Positions 53,743 to 62,969 of a stretch of DNA of 64,000 nt are shown one piece after another. Both the position numbers and the translations under genes were made by a program. The stretch comes from Parvularcula sp. IMCC14364. GTDB taxonomy: Bacteria > Pseudomonadota > Alphaproteobacteria > Caulobacterales > Parvularculaceae. Every line of letters begins with the position of its first letter. Position 1 is the first letter of the stretch. The notes under the pieces were generated by a model that worked only from the letters and a program-made list of their open reading frames with translations, searched no databases and was not told the DNA's origin. The stretch is taken from positions 3,297,118-3,361,117 of the forward strand of contig NZ_CP132334.1 in assembly GCF_030758415.1 (NCBI RefSeq), in the 5' to 3' direction.

Positions 53743-55935
53743 ATGGACATTCGCGTGGTAGATATGTCTTTTTTTGAGTGTGGACGGAACATTATTGCCC
53801 AGGTTCCGGGAGACGCCTTTATCGGCTTTCTTCAGTCGGGTCATGTACAATCTCGTATCGAAAACGAGGTGGACGAGTTGATGCAGGCTGGTGAGCGCCA
53901 GGCTCAGTCAGCGGCGAACGCCTTGCAGGCTGGTTCGGCGGATGGTGGGGGCAACCTCATGGTTTGGGTGCTTGTCGGCGTCATTATCCTGATTGCGTTG
54001 CTGATGCTCTGGTTTTTGGGCCGCATTGTCCGCAACAACCGGGATGCACAGGAAAATGTTGGCGACACGCCGCATTTTGAGGACCAGTTCGCGGTGCATG
54101 ACGAAGAAATTTCCATCGTTACAGAAGAAACCGAAGATGGTGACGACGAGTCTTTGCAGGCAGCTTACGAAGAGCCTGTATTGGACACGGCGGCCAGTTT
54201 TTCAGATTCCGAAGAACCGCAGGAATACGGCTTCTATTCATCTTCAGATGATACCGCATCCGGCCAGTATCATGATGATGAGGAATCTCTTGAATATCAT
54301 GAGGAAGCCGAGGCACCGACAGATGAACATGACGCTGGCGAGGACGCAGAAGTCCATGCCTCTGAGGATTATCCGGAAGATTATCATGACAGCGAGAACA
54401 TCATTCACCTGACCAGTCGTTCGGATCAGACGGATGAGGATGAACTCGAAGAAGAAGCCGAGCCTGAAACTGACTATGCTGCGCATTATGAGGCACATGA
54501 GGAAGAGGAGCAGGCAGTCGAACACGATGAGGTTGAGCAGGCAGATAACAACGTCCGCTATGCGTTCGCTGCGACACCACGTTCACCGATGAGCTTTTCA
54601 GGTATTTCCGAGGATGAGCCGGAGGACAAACCTGAATGGGCTGAGCCCGAACGGGTCCAGACGGACGAATACCGAAGCCGGCCCTATATAGCGCCAACTG
54701 TTTTGCGCGAAGATATGGAAAAAATGGAGCAGCATCAAGCTGAGCGCATTGACCATCTGCGCGAAGACATGACGCGCCAGATCACGTCGATGAAGGCAGA
54801 GAACAATAACCGCCTTGATCTGATAATCAACGCACTGGACCGGAAGATCGAGAATCTGGCTGACCTGACCCGTCAGGGCCAACAAGAGAGCATTCAGCCA
54901 GTGGCTGGGCTGCCACCGGAAATAACAGGCAAGATTTCTTCACTTCAGTCTTCACTGGACAATCAGGGCCAGCGCATCCGGGCGATCACGCAGATCCTTG
55001 ACGATCGTCTGGACAGTGTTTCTCACGTGTACGGAGAGGTGCGCAGCATCAGTGAACGTATTGAGGCGTTTACGAACAAACTCGACAAACTGGAGCAGTC
55101 CATTATTGACCGGGCGCATCAGGATGTGATGGCAGATGTCCAATTAAGCGATGTCATCAGATCGTCCCTTTCACCGGAAGATTATGAATTCAAGGCGCTG
55201 CTGACCAATAATAACCGTGCGGACTGTCTGATTCGCCTGCCGCACCCACCGGGCGCAATCGTCATTGATACGCGGTTCCCGCTGGACGCTTTCAATGCCC
55301 TGCCAGCGCGCGAAGATGTTGCCCGGGGTACGGCGCAGGCCAAGGCAGCGGAAGATTCTTTCCGTCGCTCCGTCTTGCGGCATATTATTGATGTGGCAGA
55401 GCGGTATATCGTGCCGGGTGAAACGGCTGATTCAGCGCTGCTGTTCCTGCCCACAGAAGCAATCTACACGTCGCTTCATGCACGCTTCCCGGATCTCGTC
55501 CGTGACAGTTTCCGGGCACGGGTCTGGATTGTATCACCATCTACATTGATGGGTACGTTGCAGACACTGCGCGGCGTCCTGCGGGATAACAAGGATCGCA
55601 GCACTGCTGAAGCTGTCAGACGTGAAGCGGATGAGGCCATGTCTGAAGTGGAAGCCTTGCGTTCTCGTGCCAGCGTTCTGGCTGAAAATTTTGAGAAGAC
55701 GCAAGGTGAGTTACGCTCACTACTTGAGGCGACCAATAAGGTCGTCACCCGGACAGGTACAGCACGGCAGACTGAGCCTTCCTCCAGTCACGCGGTGCAT
55801 CACGCACTGATGGATCATCTGTATGACAACAAGCCGGAATGGCCTGGTCGTTCAGCAGACCAGCAGCGGGATAGGGGGCAGCGGCAGCCGACCCTTTATG
55901 ATGATAAAAATCCACGTCCGGATAACCTGCGCTAA
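53743..55935 (+). CDS. Divergent RmuC-family protein with acidic linker and lost DxK lysine
   Basis: A 730-residue protein. An N-terminal segment (1-68) precedes one transmembrane helix (about 72-93). A very acidic region follows (about 105-300, rich in Glu, Asp, His and Tyr), then a long coiled coil (about 325-460) and a C-terminal domain (about 470-650) that aligns by eye with RmuC. DCLIRLPHPPGAIVIDTRFP stands for the RmuC block MVVRLP...VIAVDSK, and LLFLPTEAIYTSLHARFPDL and RVWIVSPSTLMGTLQTLRGV for the later blocks. The catalytic Asp-Ser-Lys of RmuC is Asp509-Thr-Arg511 here, and the GRWGE-QL motif is missing, so nuclease activity is doubtful. It faces a canonical rmuC gene 16 bp away, tail to tail. 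Confidence 0.75.
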   Translation: MDIRVVDMSFFECGRNIIAQVPGDAFIGFLQSGHVQSRIENEVDELMQAGERQAQSAANALQAGSADGGGNLMVWVLVGVIILIALLMLWFLGRIVRNNRDAQENVGDTPHFEDQFAVHDEEISIVTEETEDGDDESLQAAYEEPVLDTAASFSDSEEPQEYGFYSSSDDTASGQYHDDEESLEYHEEAEAPTDEHDAGEDAEVHASEDYPEDYHDSENIIHLTSRSDQTDEDELEEEAEPETDYAAHYEAHEEEEQAVEHDEVEQADNNVRYAFAATPRSPMSFSGISEDEPEDKPEWAEPERVQTDEYRSRPYIAPTVLREDMEKMEQHQAERIDHLREDMTRQITSMKAENNNRLDLIINALDRKIENLADLTRQGQQESIQPVAGLPPEITGKISSLQSSLDNQGQRIRAITQILDDRLDSVSHVYGEVRSISERIEAFTNKLDKLEQSIIDRAHQDVMADVQLSDVIRSSLSPEDYEFKALLTNNNRADCLIRLPHPPGAIVIDTRFPLDAFNALPAREDVARGTAQAKAAEDSFRRSVLRHIIDVAERYIVPGETADSALLFLPTEAIYTSLHARFPDLVRDSFRARVWIVSPSTLMGTLQTLRGVLRDNKDRSTAEAVRREADEAMSEVEALRSRASVLAENFEKTQGELRSLLEATNKVVTRTGTARQTEPSSSHAVHHALMDHLYDNKPEWPGRSADQQRDRGQRQPTLYDDKNPRPDNLR

Positions 55936-55951
55936 TCTGTGACCTGTCGCG

Positions 55952-57403
55952 TCAGCTTATTGCCTGACGCGGCAAATCTTCCTCCGTGAACAGCATGTCA
56001 CGATCCTGCCGTGGCTCGCGAACATCAGTTTCGAGTGGTTCGAGCAGTGCGAGGTCTTCTTCCGTGCCCGGCATTTCATATTCAGCAAATTTGCGCGCTT
56101 TCGGCATGACGCTGCCTTCGATGTTACCCAGCGTTTTGTTGTAATTCTTGACAGTTGTCTCGAGCGACTTGCCGATGGCGGTCAGATTGTTGCCCATCAG
56201 CCGCATTGAGCCGTAGAGTTCTTGCGCAAGACCGGCAACCTTGTGCGCATTCTGCGAGGCTTTTTCCTGTCGCCAGCCATATGCTATGGATTTGAGAATG
56301 GCGATGAGCGTGGTTGGTGTTGCCATCAAAACGCCTTTGTCAAAGGCTTCCTGAAACAGCTCCGGGCGTGCCTCCAGCGCCGCGGCGAAAAAGTTTTCGC
56401 CTGGAATAAACATGACAACAAAGTCCAGAGAATTAGACTTGCGCAAGGCGCCGGCATAATCCTTTGAGGCCAGAGACCGGACATGCGCGCGCATCTCTTC
56501 GGCATGTTTCAGCAGGAACACCTGCCGTGCAGCGTCATCAGTTTCCCCGGCGGCATCAAGATAGGCGCTGAGCGAGACTTTTGAATCAACGGCAATGACC
56601 CGCTCGCCCGGCAACCTGACAACCATATCCGGCATTTTCAGCTTGTCACCGTCCTGTACTGATTTCTGCTCCGTAAAGTCGCAATAGGCGGAGAGGCCAG
56701 TCATTTCGACAACATTGCGAAGTTGCTCTTCCCCCCAGCGCCCGCGTGTTCGCGAGCCGGACTTGAGGGCGGTTGCCAGTTTTGCCGCTTCTGTCTGCAC
56801 ATTAGAGGCCGATTTCGCCAACACTTCAATCTGCCCACTGAGTTCGCCTTGCGCTTTCTTCTGGTTGTCGCGCATTTCCCGCAAGCCAGCTTCATAGCGT
56901 CCCAGCGTTTCGCGCATCGGCTTGATCAGCTCATCCACAGCTTTCTGCCGGTTTTCGAAGCTGTTTTGCGCAGCAGCATTGTGCTTCTCAAAAGTCTCGT
57001 TGGCCCGCTCAAGGAATGCCTCATGGGCTGAGCCGAGCAGTCGGGAGGCGATTGCCTGGAAATCATTCTCGAAACGACGGGTCATTTCATTCAGGTGGCG
57101 CTCGCGTTCCTGCAACTGGGTTGTCAGTTCGACCTGTTTTTTTTCAAGATCTGCTGTCCGGCCGCGTTCAAAATTGAGCGCGTCCTGCGTTGCATCAAAC
57201 TCTTCCAGCCGAGAGCTGAGGCGGGCCTGTTCGAGTGCAGCCCTCTGATGATCGCTGTTCAGCCTGTTGAGGCGGTTACGCATCATGAAGAACGCGGCAC
57301 AAAGCGCAATGGCAAGGGCCCAGCCAAGCAGGGCCCAGCCAAGGGGCATGGTGCTGCCATCTTGAAGGGAGGTTACGGTTGTTTCCAGAATGTTCTTTTT
57401 CAT
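55952..57403 (-). CDS. rmuC: DNA recombination protein RmuC
   Basis: A 483-residue RmuC. An N-terminal membrane helix (about 20-41) leads to a long coiled coil (45-190) and a PD-(D/E)xK nuclease-like domain. The hallmark SRTRGRWGEEQLRNVVEMTG, the DMVVRLPGERVIAVDSKVSL block (Asp273, Lys275) and the later MFIPGENFFAAALEARPELF and ATPTTLIAILKSIAYGWRQE are present. RmuC limits recombination at inverted repeats in E. coli, but its biochemical role is unsettled. It is convergent with the divergent RmuC-like gene; a hairpin (8-bp stem, 55948-55971) covers its stop codon. Confidence 0.92.
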   Translation of the reverse strand: MKKNILETTVTSLQDGSTMPLGWALLGWALAIALCAAFFMMRNRLNRLNSDHQRAALEQARLSSRLEEFDATQDALNFERGRTADLEKKQVELTTQLQERERHLNEMTRRFENDFQAIASRLLGSAHEAFLERANETFEKHNAAAQNSFENRQKAVDELIKPMRETLGRYEAGLREMRDNQKKAQGELSGQIEVLAKSASNVQTEAAKLATALKSGSRTRGRWGEEQLRNVVEMTGLSAYCDFTEQKSVQDGDKLKMPDMVVRLPGERVIAVDSKVSLSAYLDAAGETDDAARQVFLLKHAEEMRAHVRSLASKDYAGALRKSNSLDFVVMFIPGENFFAAALEARPELFQEAFDKGVLMATPTTLIAILKSIAYGWRQEKASQNAHKVAGLAQELYGSMRLMGNNLTAIGKSLETTVKNYNKTLGNIEGSVMPKARKFAEYEMPGTEEDLALLEPLETDVREPRQDRDMLFTEEDLPRQAIS

Positions 57404-57445
57404 TCTGAAGACCTAAGCCGATTCGCCCCGCGTCCTGCTGCGTGA

Positions 57446-58525
57446 TTAACGCAGATAGGCGGGTACGCTGACGCCCTCGGAAACGGCAACCCCGGTATGA
57501 CTGAGCACAGGGCTGTCATTCTCAGTCTTTGCTTCAACCGTATCTTCAGCCATCTCTGCGGGCAGGACCATATTGGCAAAATAAAGTGGGCGTGCCTTGG
57601 TCTCGTTGAAAATACGGCCGAGATATTCGCCCATGACCCCCAATACCGCGAGTTGCACGCCGCCAAGGAACAGCATGACCGTAATCAATGTGGGAAAGCC
57701 GGCGACCGGATCACCAACCAGTAGCGCTTTGGCCATGTAATAAATGCCTGCAACGATCGCCAAGGCAGCGGTGGCAAAGCCGAGATAGGACGAGAATTTG
57801 AGCGGGGCGATGGTGAAGGATGTCAGTCCCTCAATCGACAGGTTCCATAGCTTCCAGTAATTCCATTTGGTGGAACCGGCAGCGCGCGGGTCGCGGTCAT
57901 AAATGACGGCCTTGGACGGAAAACCGACCCAGGCAAAGACGCCTTTCATGAAGCGATGGCGCTCGCGCATTACGCAAACAGCATCGACAACCTTGCGGCT
58001 CATCAGGCGAAAGTCGCCAGTATTTTCCGGCAAGGCAACGGAGCCTATATTCCGCATTACGCGATAAAAGGCAGCAGCCGTCTTTTTCTTGAGCCAGCTT
58101 TCGCCGAGGCGCTGCGCGCGCTGGGCGTACACAACTTCATAGCCTTCGCGCCATCCCTCGATCAGGTCACCGATCAGCTCGGGCGGGTCCTGCAGGTCGG
58201 CATCAATCACAACGACGGCATCTCCCCTTGCTGCATCGAGACCTGCTGTCAGGGCGATTTCCTTGCCGAAATTACGGCTGAGATCGACGATGGTCGTGTT
58301 CGGGTGCCGCGCCCGAATCTGCTGCATGAGAGACAGGGTTGTGTCCCGACTGCCGTCATTGACGAAGACCACTTCAAAGGTCTGGCCGATGTCCGCCATT
58401 GCCTTGCGCACCCGACGATGAAACAGGGCCAGCACTTCTTCTTCATTATAGGCCGGGCAAACAATCGACAGCAGGCTTGGTTGTTCTGCCGTGCGGGGGG
58501 TGAGGGACGTTTGTGGAATATTCAT
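57446..58525 (-). CDS. Family 2 glycosyltransferase, polyprenyl-phosphate type (GtrB/DPM1-like)
   Basis: A 359-residue protein starting at ATG 58525. The GT-A domain shows LSIVCPAYNEEEVLALFHRR, EVVFVNDGSRDTTL, LSRNFGKEIALTAGLDAARG and the metal-binding DADLQDPPELI. Two C-terminal membrane helices (about 228-255 and 268-292) match the GtrB/YkcC group that loads a sugar on to undecaprenyl phosphate. The lipid-linked sugar would be used by a GT-C transferase; two GT87-like genes lie divergently next to it, so the three may work together. Confidence 0.9.
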   Translation of the reverse strand: MNIPQTSLTPRTAEQPSLLSIVCPAYNEEEVLALFHRRVRKAMADIGQTFEVVFVNDGSRDTTLSLMQQIRARHPNTTIVDLSRNFGKEIALTAGLDAARGDAVVVIDADLQDPPELIGDLIEGWREGYEVVYAQRAQRLGESWLKKKTAAAFYRVMRNIGSVALPENTGDFRLMSRKVVDAVCVMRERHRFMKGVFAWVGFPSKAVIYDRDPRAAGSTKWNYWKLWNLSIEGLTSFTIAPLKFSSYLGFATAALAIVAGIYYMAKALLVGDPVAGFPTLITVMLFLGGVQLAVLGVMGEYLGRIFNETKARPLYFANMVLPAEMAEDTVEAKTENDSPVLSHTGVAVSEGVSVPAYLR

Positions 58526-58613
58526 GATACTTACCAGCTTGTTAATCCGTACAGGTGGCAAATTTTTATTGCCATAAGTGTTTGTTCACCATGCTGGCGT
58601 AAAAACACTAAAG

Positions 58614-59849
58614 ATGTATTCACGGCTGAAAAATATCCCCGCTATCAACGGCACGCTGGTCCTGACGCCGGACCGGGTGCTGATTACCTGCGTTATACTC
58701 GTTTTGATGAGTTATGGCGTTTACGCCCATGCCATCTTCACGGCACAGGACATGAACCTGCAGGCGGGTCCCCCCGTTGGCGGTGACTTCGTGGCATTCT
58801 GGGCGGCGGCGCGGGCGGTGTTGGACGGGCTTGCAGCGGATATTTATCAGATGCAGGTTTTTGAGGCCTATCTTCTTGATAATGCGATGCCGCGCGAGCG
58901 CTTCGGGCTGACCTGGCAATATCCGCCTACCTATTACTTTTTTATCATGCCCCTGGCGGTACTGCCGTTTTTCCCCGGTTATGTCATCTGGTCTGGCGGC
59001 ACCATGCTGCTGTTTATCTTTGTACTGTCACGCGTTACCCGCCTGAAATGGGCTGGGCTGTTGATCTTGTTTGCGGCGCCAGTGATGTTTAATGCGGTCA
59101 TTACCGGGCAGAACGGTTTTCTCACCGCATCGCTGCTGGTGCTGGCGGCGGCCTGCCCTGACAAACGCCCCGTTCTGGCGGGATTGGCGGCAGGTTTGTT
59201 GACCTTCAAGCCTCAGCTTGGCGTTCTGCTGCCGATTGCTTTTATTGCTGCTGGTTGCTGGCGCGCCTTTTTCACTGCGGCTGGTACAGCGATCGCCCTG
59301 GCGTGCGCGAGTGTGCTCGTCTTCGGATTGGATGCATGGGCGGCGTTTTTCGAGAGCATTATCAATGTCGGGGGCGGGGTGAAGGATGCGGTTTATCCGA
59401 TCCATAAAATGCCTACCGTGTTTGCTGCCCTGCATAAATCCGGCCTGCCCAGTGATGTTGCCATGGCTGCACAGGTGCTGGCCGCGCTTGCAACGATGGC
59501 CCTTGTGGGTCTTGTCTGGCGCAGGATAAAAGCGCCAGACCTGCGGGCGGCTGTGTTGTGTAGTGCAGTCTTTTTGTGCTCTCCGTATGCCTATTATTAT
59601 GAAATGACGGTGCTTGTCCTGCCGGTGATCGTGATCGTCAAGCGTGCGCTTGAAGATGGCTGGTTGCCGGGGGAAGAAATCGGTATTGCTCTTGTCTGGA
59701 TGGCGCCGCTGTTTCTGCCGGGCCTTTCAAAATATATCGGGGCGCAGGCCGGGCTCGCCCTTGTGTTGGGATTGCTCTGGCTGGCATTGCGCCGGGCACA
59801 TGTTGCAGAAGGGTTCTGGCCTGTGCGCTCTGCGCGGGTGGCTGCCTGA
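58614..59849 (+). CDS. GT87-like (DUF2029) membrane glycosyltransferase, copy 1
   Basis: A 411-residue protein with ten or more hydrophobic helices. The first periplasmic loop has GGDFVAFWAAARAVLDG with the Asp typical of the GT-C catalytic loop, followed by TWQYPPTYYFFIMPLAVLPF. Further signatures are TGQNGFLTASLLVLAAACPD, GLLTFKPQLGVLLPIAF and SPYAYYYEMTVLVLP. This is the DUF2029/GT87 pattern known from polyprenyl-phosphate-mannose-dependent mannosyltransferases. The acceptor is unknown. The ATG at 58614 has only a weak ribosome site; TTG at 58578 is an alternative. A close paralogue follows after 3 bp. Confidence 0.85.
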   Translation: MYSRLKNIPAINGTLVLTPDRVLITCVILVLMSYGVYAHAIFTAQDMNLQAGPPVGGDFVAFWAAARAVLDGLAADIYQMQVFEAYLLDNAMPRERFGLTWQYPPTYYFFIMPLAVLPFFPGYVIWSGGTMLLFIFVLSRVTRLKWAGLLILFAAPVMFNAVITGQNGFLTASLLVLAAACPDKRPVLAGLAAGLLTFKPQLGVLLPIAFIAAGCWRAFFTAAGTAIALACASVLVFGLDAWAAFFESIINVGGGVKDAVYPIHKMPTVFAALHKSGLPSDVAMAAQVLAALATMALVGLVWRRIKAPDLRAAVLCSAVFLCSPYAYYYEMTVLVLPVIVIVKRALEDGWLPGEEIGIALVWMAPLFLPGLSKYIGAQAGLALVLGLLWLALRRAHVAEGFWPVRSARVAA

Positions 59850-59852
59850 ACG

Positions 59853-61058
59853 ATGCTGTCACATCTGCTCGAAAAAGACCGCGTACTGCGCATCAATGTG
59901 ATGACAGCGGCTGTCTTTTATGGCGGCATTCTATTTTCGGTGCTCCTCAGTACAGATTTTACAAATATCATGGGGCAGCATCTGGGGGGCGATTTCATGG
60001 CCTTTTATGGTGCGTCGCAGGCGGTGCTGGCTGGTGAGGCATTGCAGGCGTATGATGTTGCCTGGTTTGAAGCGCAATTACAGGGGGTCGGACCAGCGAT
60101 TGAGTTTTATGGCCTGACCTGGCAGTACCCCCCATCATATTTCCTGTTTATCGCGCCGCTCGCACTGTTACCGTACAAACTTTCCTATCTTCTGTGGCTG
60201 CTGGCGGGGTTTGTGTTCATGGCGGGTTGTCTGCGCCTGTTGCCCATCGGACGGTATGGTTTGTTGCTGGCGATCGCCTCTCCCATGCTGTTGACGGCAG
60301 CCGTGCAAGGGCAGAACAGTTTTTTCATTGGCGGCCTGTTCATTCTAGCAGCAAGTCAGGCAAAAACCCGGCCCCTGCTGGCGGGTGTGGCCGCGGCGCT
60401 TTTGACCATCAAGCCGCAGCTTGGCGTGCTGATTCCAATCGCTTACCTGGCTGCAGGATGCTGGCGTGCGTTCTTTGTGGCAGCCGTCCTGTCTGTGCTG
60501 CTCGCCATGGTCAGTACATTTCTGTTTGGGGTGTCCGGCTGGCTGGCCTTCATCGAAAGCCTTGGCCGCGTTACCGGAGACCTGGCGGCAGGTGGGCATT
60601 TATATCCCTATGCCCGGATGCTCTCCCCCTATTCGGCCTTTGGCCTTGCGGGTGTGCCGCATGATCTTGCGATGTTATTGCATTGGTGTTTTGCCGCCGG
60701 GCTTGTGGCACTTGTGGCTGTTGTCTGGCGGCGCAGTGATGACATGCTGTTGCGCGGCGGACTTCTCGTTTGTGCCGGACTTCTCGTTCCTCCCTATGCC
60801 TATTATTATGAAATGACAGCAATGCTCCTGCCCTTTGCCGCCCTGTTGCTGGCCGTGCAGGCAGATGGCTGGCGCATGGGGGAGAAAGCCTTTTTCCTCC
60901 TGACGTGGCCATGTCTGCTGCTGCTGCCGACGATACAGCCCTTGCTGCCCGTGCAGATCGGGTTTGTCGCTGTCCTGTGCACATTGTTTCTGATCTTGCT
61001 GCGCATTGAAGAAATAAATCTATCAATTCCTTTACGAAGCGCCGATCTAAGGGCTTAG
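59853..61058 (+). CDS. GT87-like (DUF2029) membrane glycosyltransferase, copy 2
   Basis: A 401-residue paralogue of the preceding gene that shares the same blocks: GGDFMAFYGASQAVLAG, GLTWQYPPSYFLFIAPLALL, GQNSFFIGGLFILAASQAK, LLTIKPQLGVLIPIAYLAAG and PPYAYYYEMTAMLLPFAAL. The motif order and helix layout are identical, so this is a tandem duplication. It begins 3 bp after copy 1. Sequence drift between them is considerable, which suggests an old duplication and perhaps different acceptors or linkages. Confidence 0.85.
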   Translation: MLSHLLEKDRVLRINVMTAAVFYGGILFSVLLSTDFTNIMGQHLGGDFMAFYGASQAVLAGEALQAYDVAWFEAQLQGVGPAIEFYGLTWQYPPSYFLFIAPLALLPYKLSYLLWLLAGFVFMAGCLRLLPIGRYGLLLAIASPMLLTAAVQGQNSFFIGGLFILAASQAKTRPLLAGVAAALLTIKPQLGVLIPIAYLAAGCWRAFFVAAVLSVLLAMVSTFLFGVSGWLAFIESLGRVTGDLAAGGHLYPYARMLSPYSAFGLAGVPHDLAMLLHWCFAAGLVALVAVVWRRSDDMLLRGGLLVCAGLLVPPYAYYYEMTAMLLPFAALLLAVQADGWRMGEKAFFLLTWPCLLLLPTIQPLLPVQIGFVAVLCTLFLILLRIEEINLSIPLRSADLRA

Positions 61059-61116
61059 TTGAAAGCACCCGCATCAGCAGGTTATTCTCCTGAATGTTCA
61101 GGAAGGTAGGTGCCTT

Positions 61117-61569
61117 ATGATGCTTAAATATCCCCCTGTGTTGCAGGTTTTTGTGTCCGGTCTGGTGGCCTGGGGCGCTGCACGGTTATTGCCCGCGCTT
61201 GATATCGCCATTCCGTTGAGTCGAGAGATCTCAGTGACTTTGTATATTGCGGGCTGTGCCATTCTTGCCATGTCTGTGGGGTTGTTTGCGCTTGCTAAAA
61301 CGACGGTGAATCCGGTTGAGCCCAACAAGGCCACAACATTGGTGACCACTGGCCTTTACCGCGTATCACGCAATCCAATGTATCTCGCCATGCTGCTGAT
61401 TGTCACTGGTTGGAGCATCATGCAGAACAATCTGGCGGCCTTTTTCAGTGTTGTTTTGTTCATCACTACCATGACCTTTTTCCAGATCAGGCCTGAGGAA
61501 AAGGCTATGCAGGACTTGTTTGGTGAGGACTACAAGTCCTACCGCCAGCGGGTTAGGCGCTGGCTTTAG
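61117..61569 (+). CDS. Isoprenylcysteine carboxyl methyltransferase-like membrane protein
   Basis: A 150-residue protein with four hydrophobic helices. The family motif GLYRVSRNPMYLAMLLIVTG and the ending RPEEKAMQDLFGEDYKSYRQ place it in the ICMT/PEMT group of small membrane methyltransferases. The His-Pro pair of the common RHPxY motif is replaced by Asn-Pro (RNPMY), which is frequent in bacterial members. The methyl acceptor is unknown. GGAAGG precedes the twin ATGs (61117 and 61120). The stop faces the thiolase-like gene, 15 bp away. Confidence 0.85.
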   Translation: MMLKYPPVLQVFVSGLVAWGAARLLPALDIAIPLSREISVTLYIAGCAILAMSVGLFALAKTTVNPVEPNKATTLVTTGLYRVSRNPMYLAMLLIVTGWSIMQNNLAAFFSVVLFITTMTFFQIRPEEKAMQDLFGEDYKSYRQRVRRWL

Positions 61570-61584
61570 GGATGCTTTCCTGCC

Positions 61585-62814
61585 CTATGCCGTCACGATG
61601 AATGTGCAGTTCGCGGTGGCGGCGCCGCCGACATTATAGGTTGCCATGGTGCGCGCGCCCTCAATTTGCATGTCGCCAGCTTGCCCCGTCACCTGTTTGG
61701 CGCAGTCGAGCACCATGCGCACCCCGGTGGCCCCGACCGGGTGACCAAGGCCAATGAGACCGCCCGAGGCGTTCATGGGCAGGCGGCCTGACTTTTCGGT
61801 CACGCCGTTTTCAATGGCTTTCCAGGCTTCACCCGGCGCGGTAATGCCAAAATGTTCGATAGCGGAATATTCCGTGATGGTGAAGCAGTCATGGGTCTCA
61901 ATACCGTCGAGATCATCCGGCCCGGCAAGGCCGGCTCTGGCATAGGCGTCGGTGATGGCGCGCCGGGTCCACGGGAACATGTAATCTGTCTGTCCGCGGG
62001 TGCTGCCGAGTTTTTCGTCCAACAGCATCGGGGATGTGCAATGCCCCCAGCCAGAAATGCGCGGCAGGCTGTCGAGCGAAATACCTTTTTGATCTGCATA
62101 CGCCTTGGCGCGCTCTGGTGTGGCGAGGATCAGGCAGGCGGCCCCGTCTGTCACCTGCGCGCAGTCTTGACGGCGCATCCACCCTTCGATGACCGGGTTG
62201 GCTTCATCGCTGTCAGTGAAACTTTCTTCCGTGAAGGTCCATTCCCGGGTTTGTGCGTTGGGGTTTGCCTTGGCGTTGTGGAAGTTCTTTTTTGCCAGTG
62301 CCGAGAGGTGCTCGCGCTTCAGGCCGTATCGCTGGTCATATTCCTCGGCGATATCCGAGAACATGGAGGGCCAGACATAGGTGCGCCCTTGCGTTTCACG
62401 CCCGGCCCAGGCCGCTGTGCCCAGATGGTCCGCAGCGATCTGCCCCGGTACATTGCGCATCAGTTCAACGCCGATGACACAGGCAAGTTCGTACCGCCCC
62501 GCTTCCAGATCTGCCATGGCGGCCATGATTGCGAGAGAGCCGGAGGCACAGGCGCCCTCATGGCGTGAAGTGGGCAGACCAGCCAGATCAGGGTGGATAT
62601 GCCCGAAAAAGCCGCCCAGCAGGCCCTGATCAGCAAAGCGCTCGGCCACGAAATTACCCACATGGCCAACCTCTATCTCTGACGGGTCAATGTCTGAGGC
62701 GGCCAGCGCTTGTGTCACAGCGCCGGAGAACAGATCAAAAAGGCTGCGCTCCTCGCGATGCCAATTTCGCGCAAAGTCAGATTGGGCACCGCCCAGAATA
62801 TAGGTGTCAGCCAT
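61585..62814 (-). CDS. Thiolase-like acetyl-CoA acetyltransferase (SCP-x type)
   Basis: A 409-residue protein of the thiolase fold. The nucleophilic Cys lies in RHEGACASGSLAIMAAMADL, the His in GGLIGLGHPVGATGVRMV and the middle block in TDGAACLILATPERAKAYAD. The second Cys of classic thiolases is not found at its usual place: the end reads YNVGGAATANCTFI and lacks the CxGGG motif, as in sterol-carrier-protein-x-like thiolases. The substrate is probably a bulky or branched acyl-CoA. It is divergent from the carotenoid oxygenase gene. Confidence 0.87.
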   Translation of the reverse strand: MADTYILGGAQSDFARNWHREERSLFDLFSGAVTQALAASDIDPSEIEVGHVGNFVAERFADQGLLGGFFGHIHPDLAGLPTSRHEGACASGSLAIMAAMADLEAGRYELACVIGVELMRNVPGQIAADHLGTAAWAGRETQGRTYVWPSMFSDIAEEYDQRYGLKREHLSALAKKNFHNAKANPNAQTREWTFTEESFTDSDEANPVIEGWMRRQDCAQVTDGAACLILATPERAKAYADQKGISLDSLPRISGWGHCTSPMLLDEKLGSTRGQTDYMFPWTRRAITDAYARAGLAGPDDLDGIETHDCFTITEYSAIEHFGITAPGEAWKAIENGVTEKSGRLPMNASGGLIGLGHPVGATGVRMVLDCAKQVTGQAGDMQIEGARTMATYNVGGAATANCTFIVTA

Positions 62815-62969
62815 TGGTCACTCCCTTGATTATGGGCAGTTTACGGTGTTGGGCCGGTATGCGTAAAGGGACGAGCGCAGCGGCAAAACTGCATAGGCAG
62901 ATTGATACCCTGGCGAAATTGGCGCACTCTGCCACGCAGGGAACGCCGAGAGAAATTCAGGGAAAAACC

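Noticed and set aside
55948-55971. 8-bp stem hairpin over the rmuC stop as an intrinsic terminator
   Set aside because: No T-run on either strand, so it is not a standard intrinsic terminator; left as a mention under rmuC.
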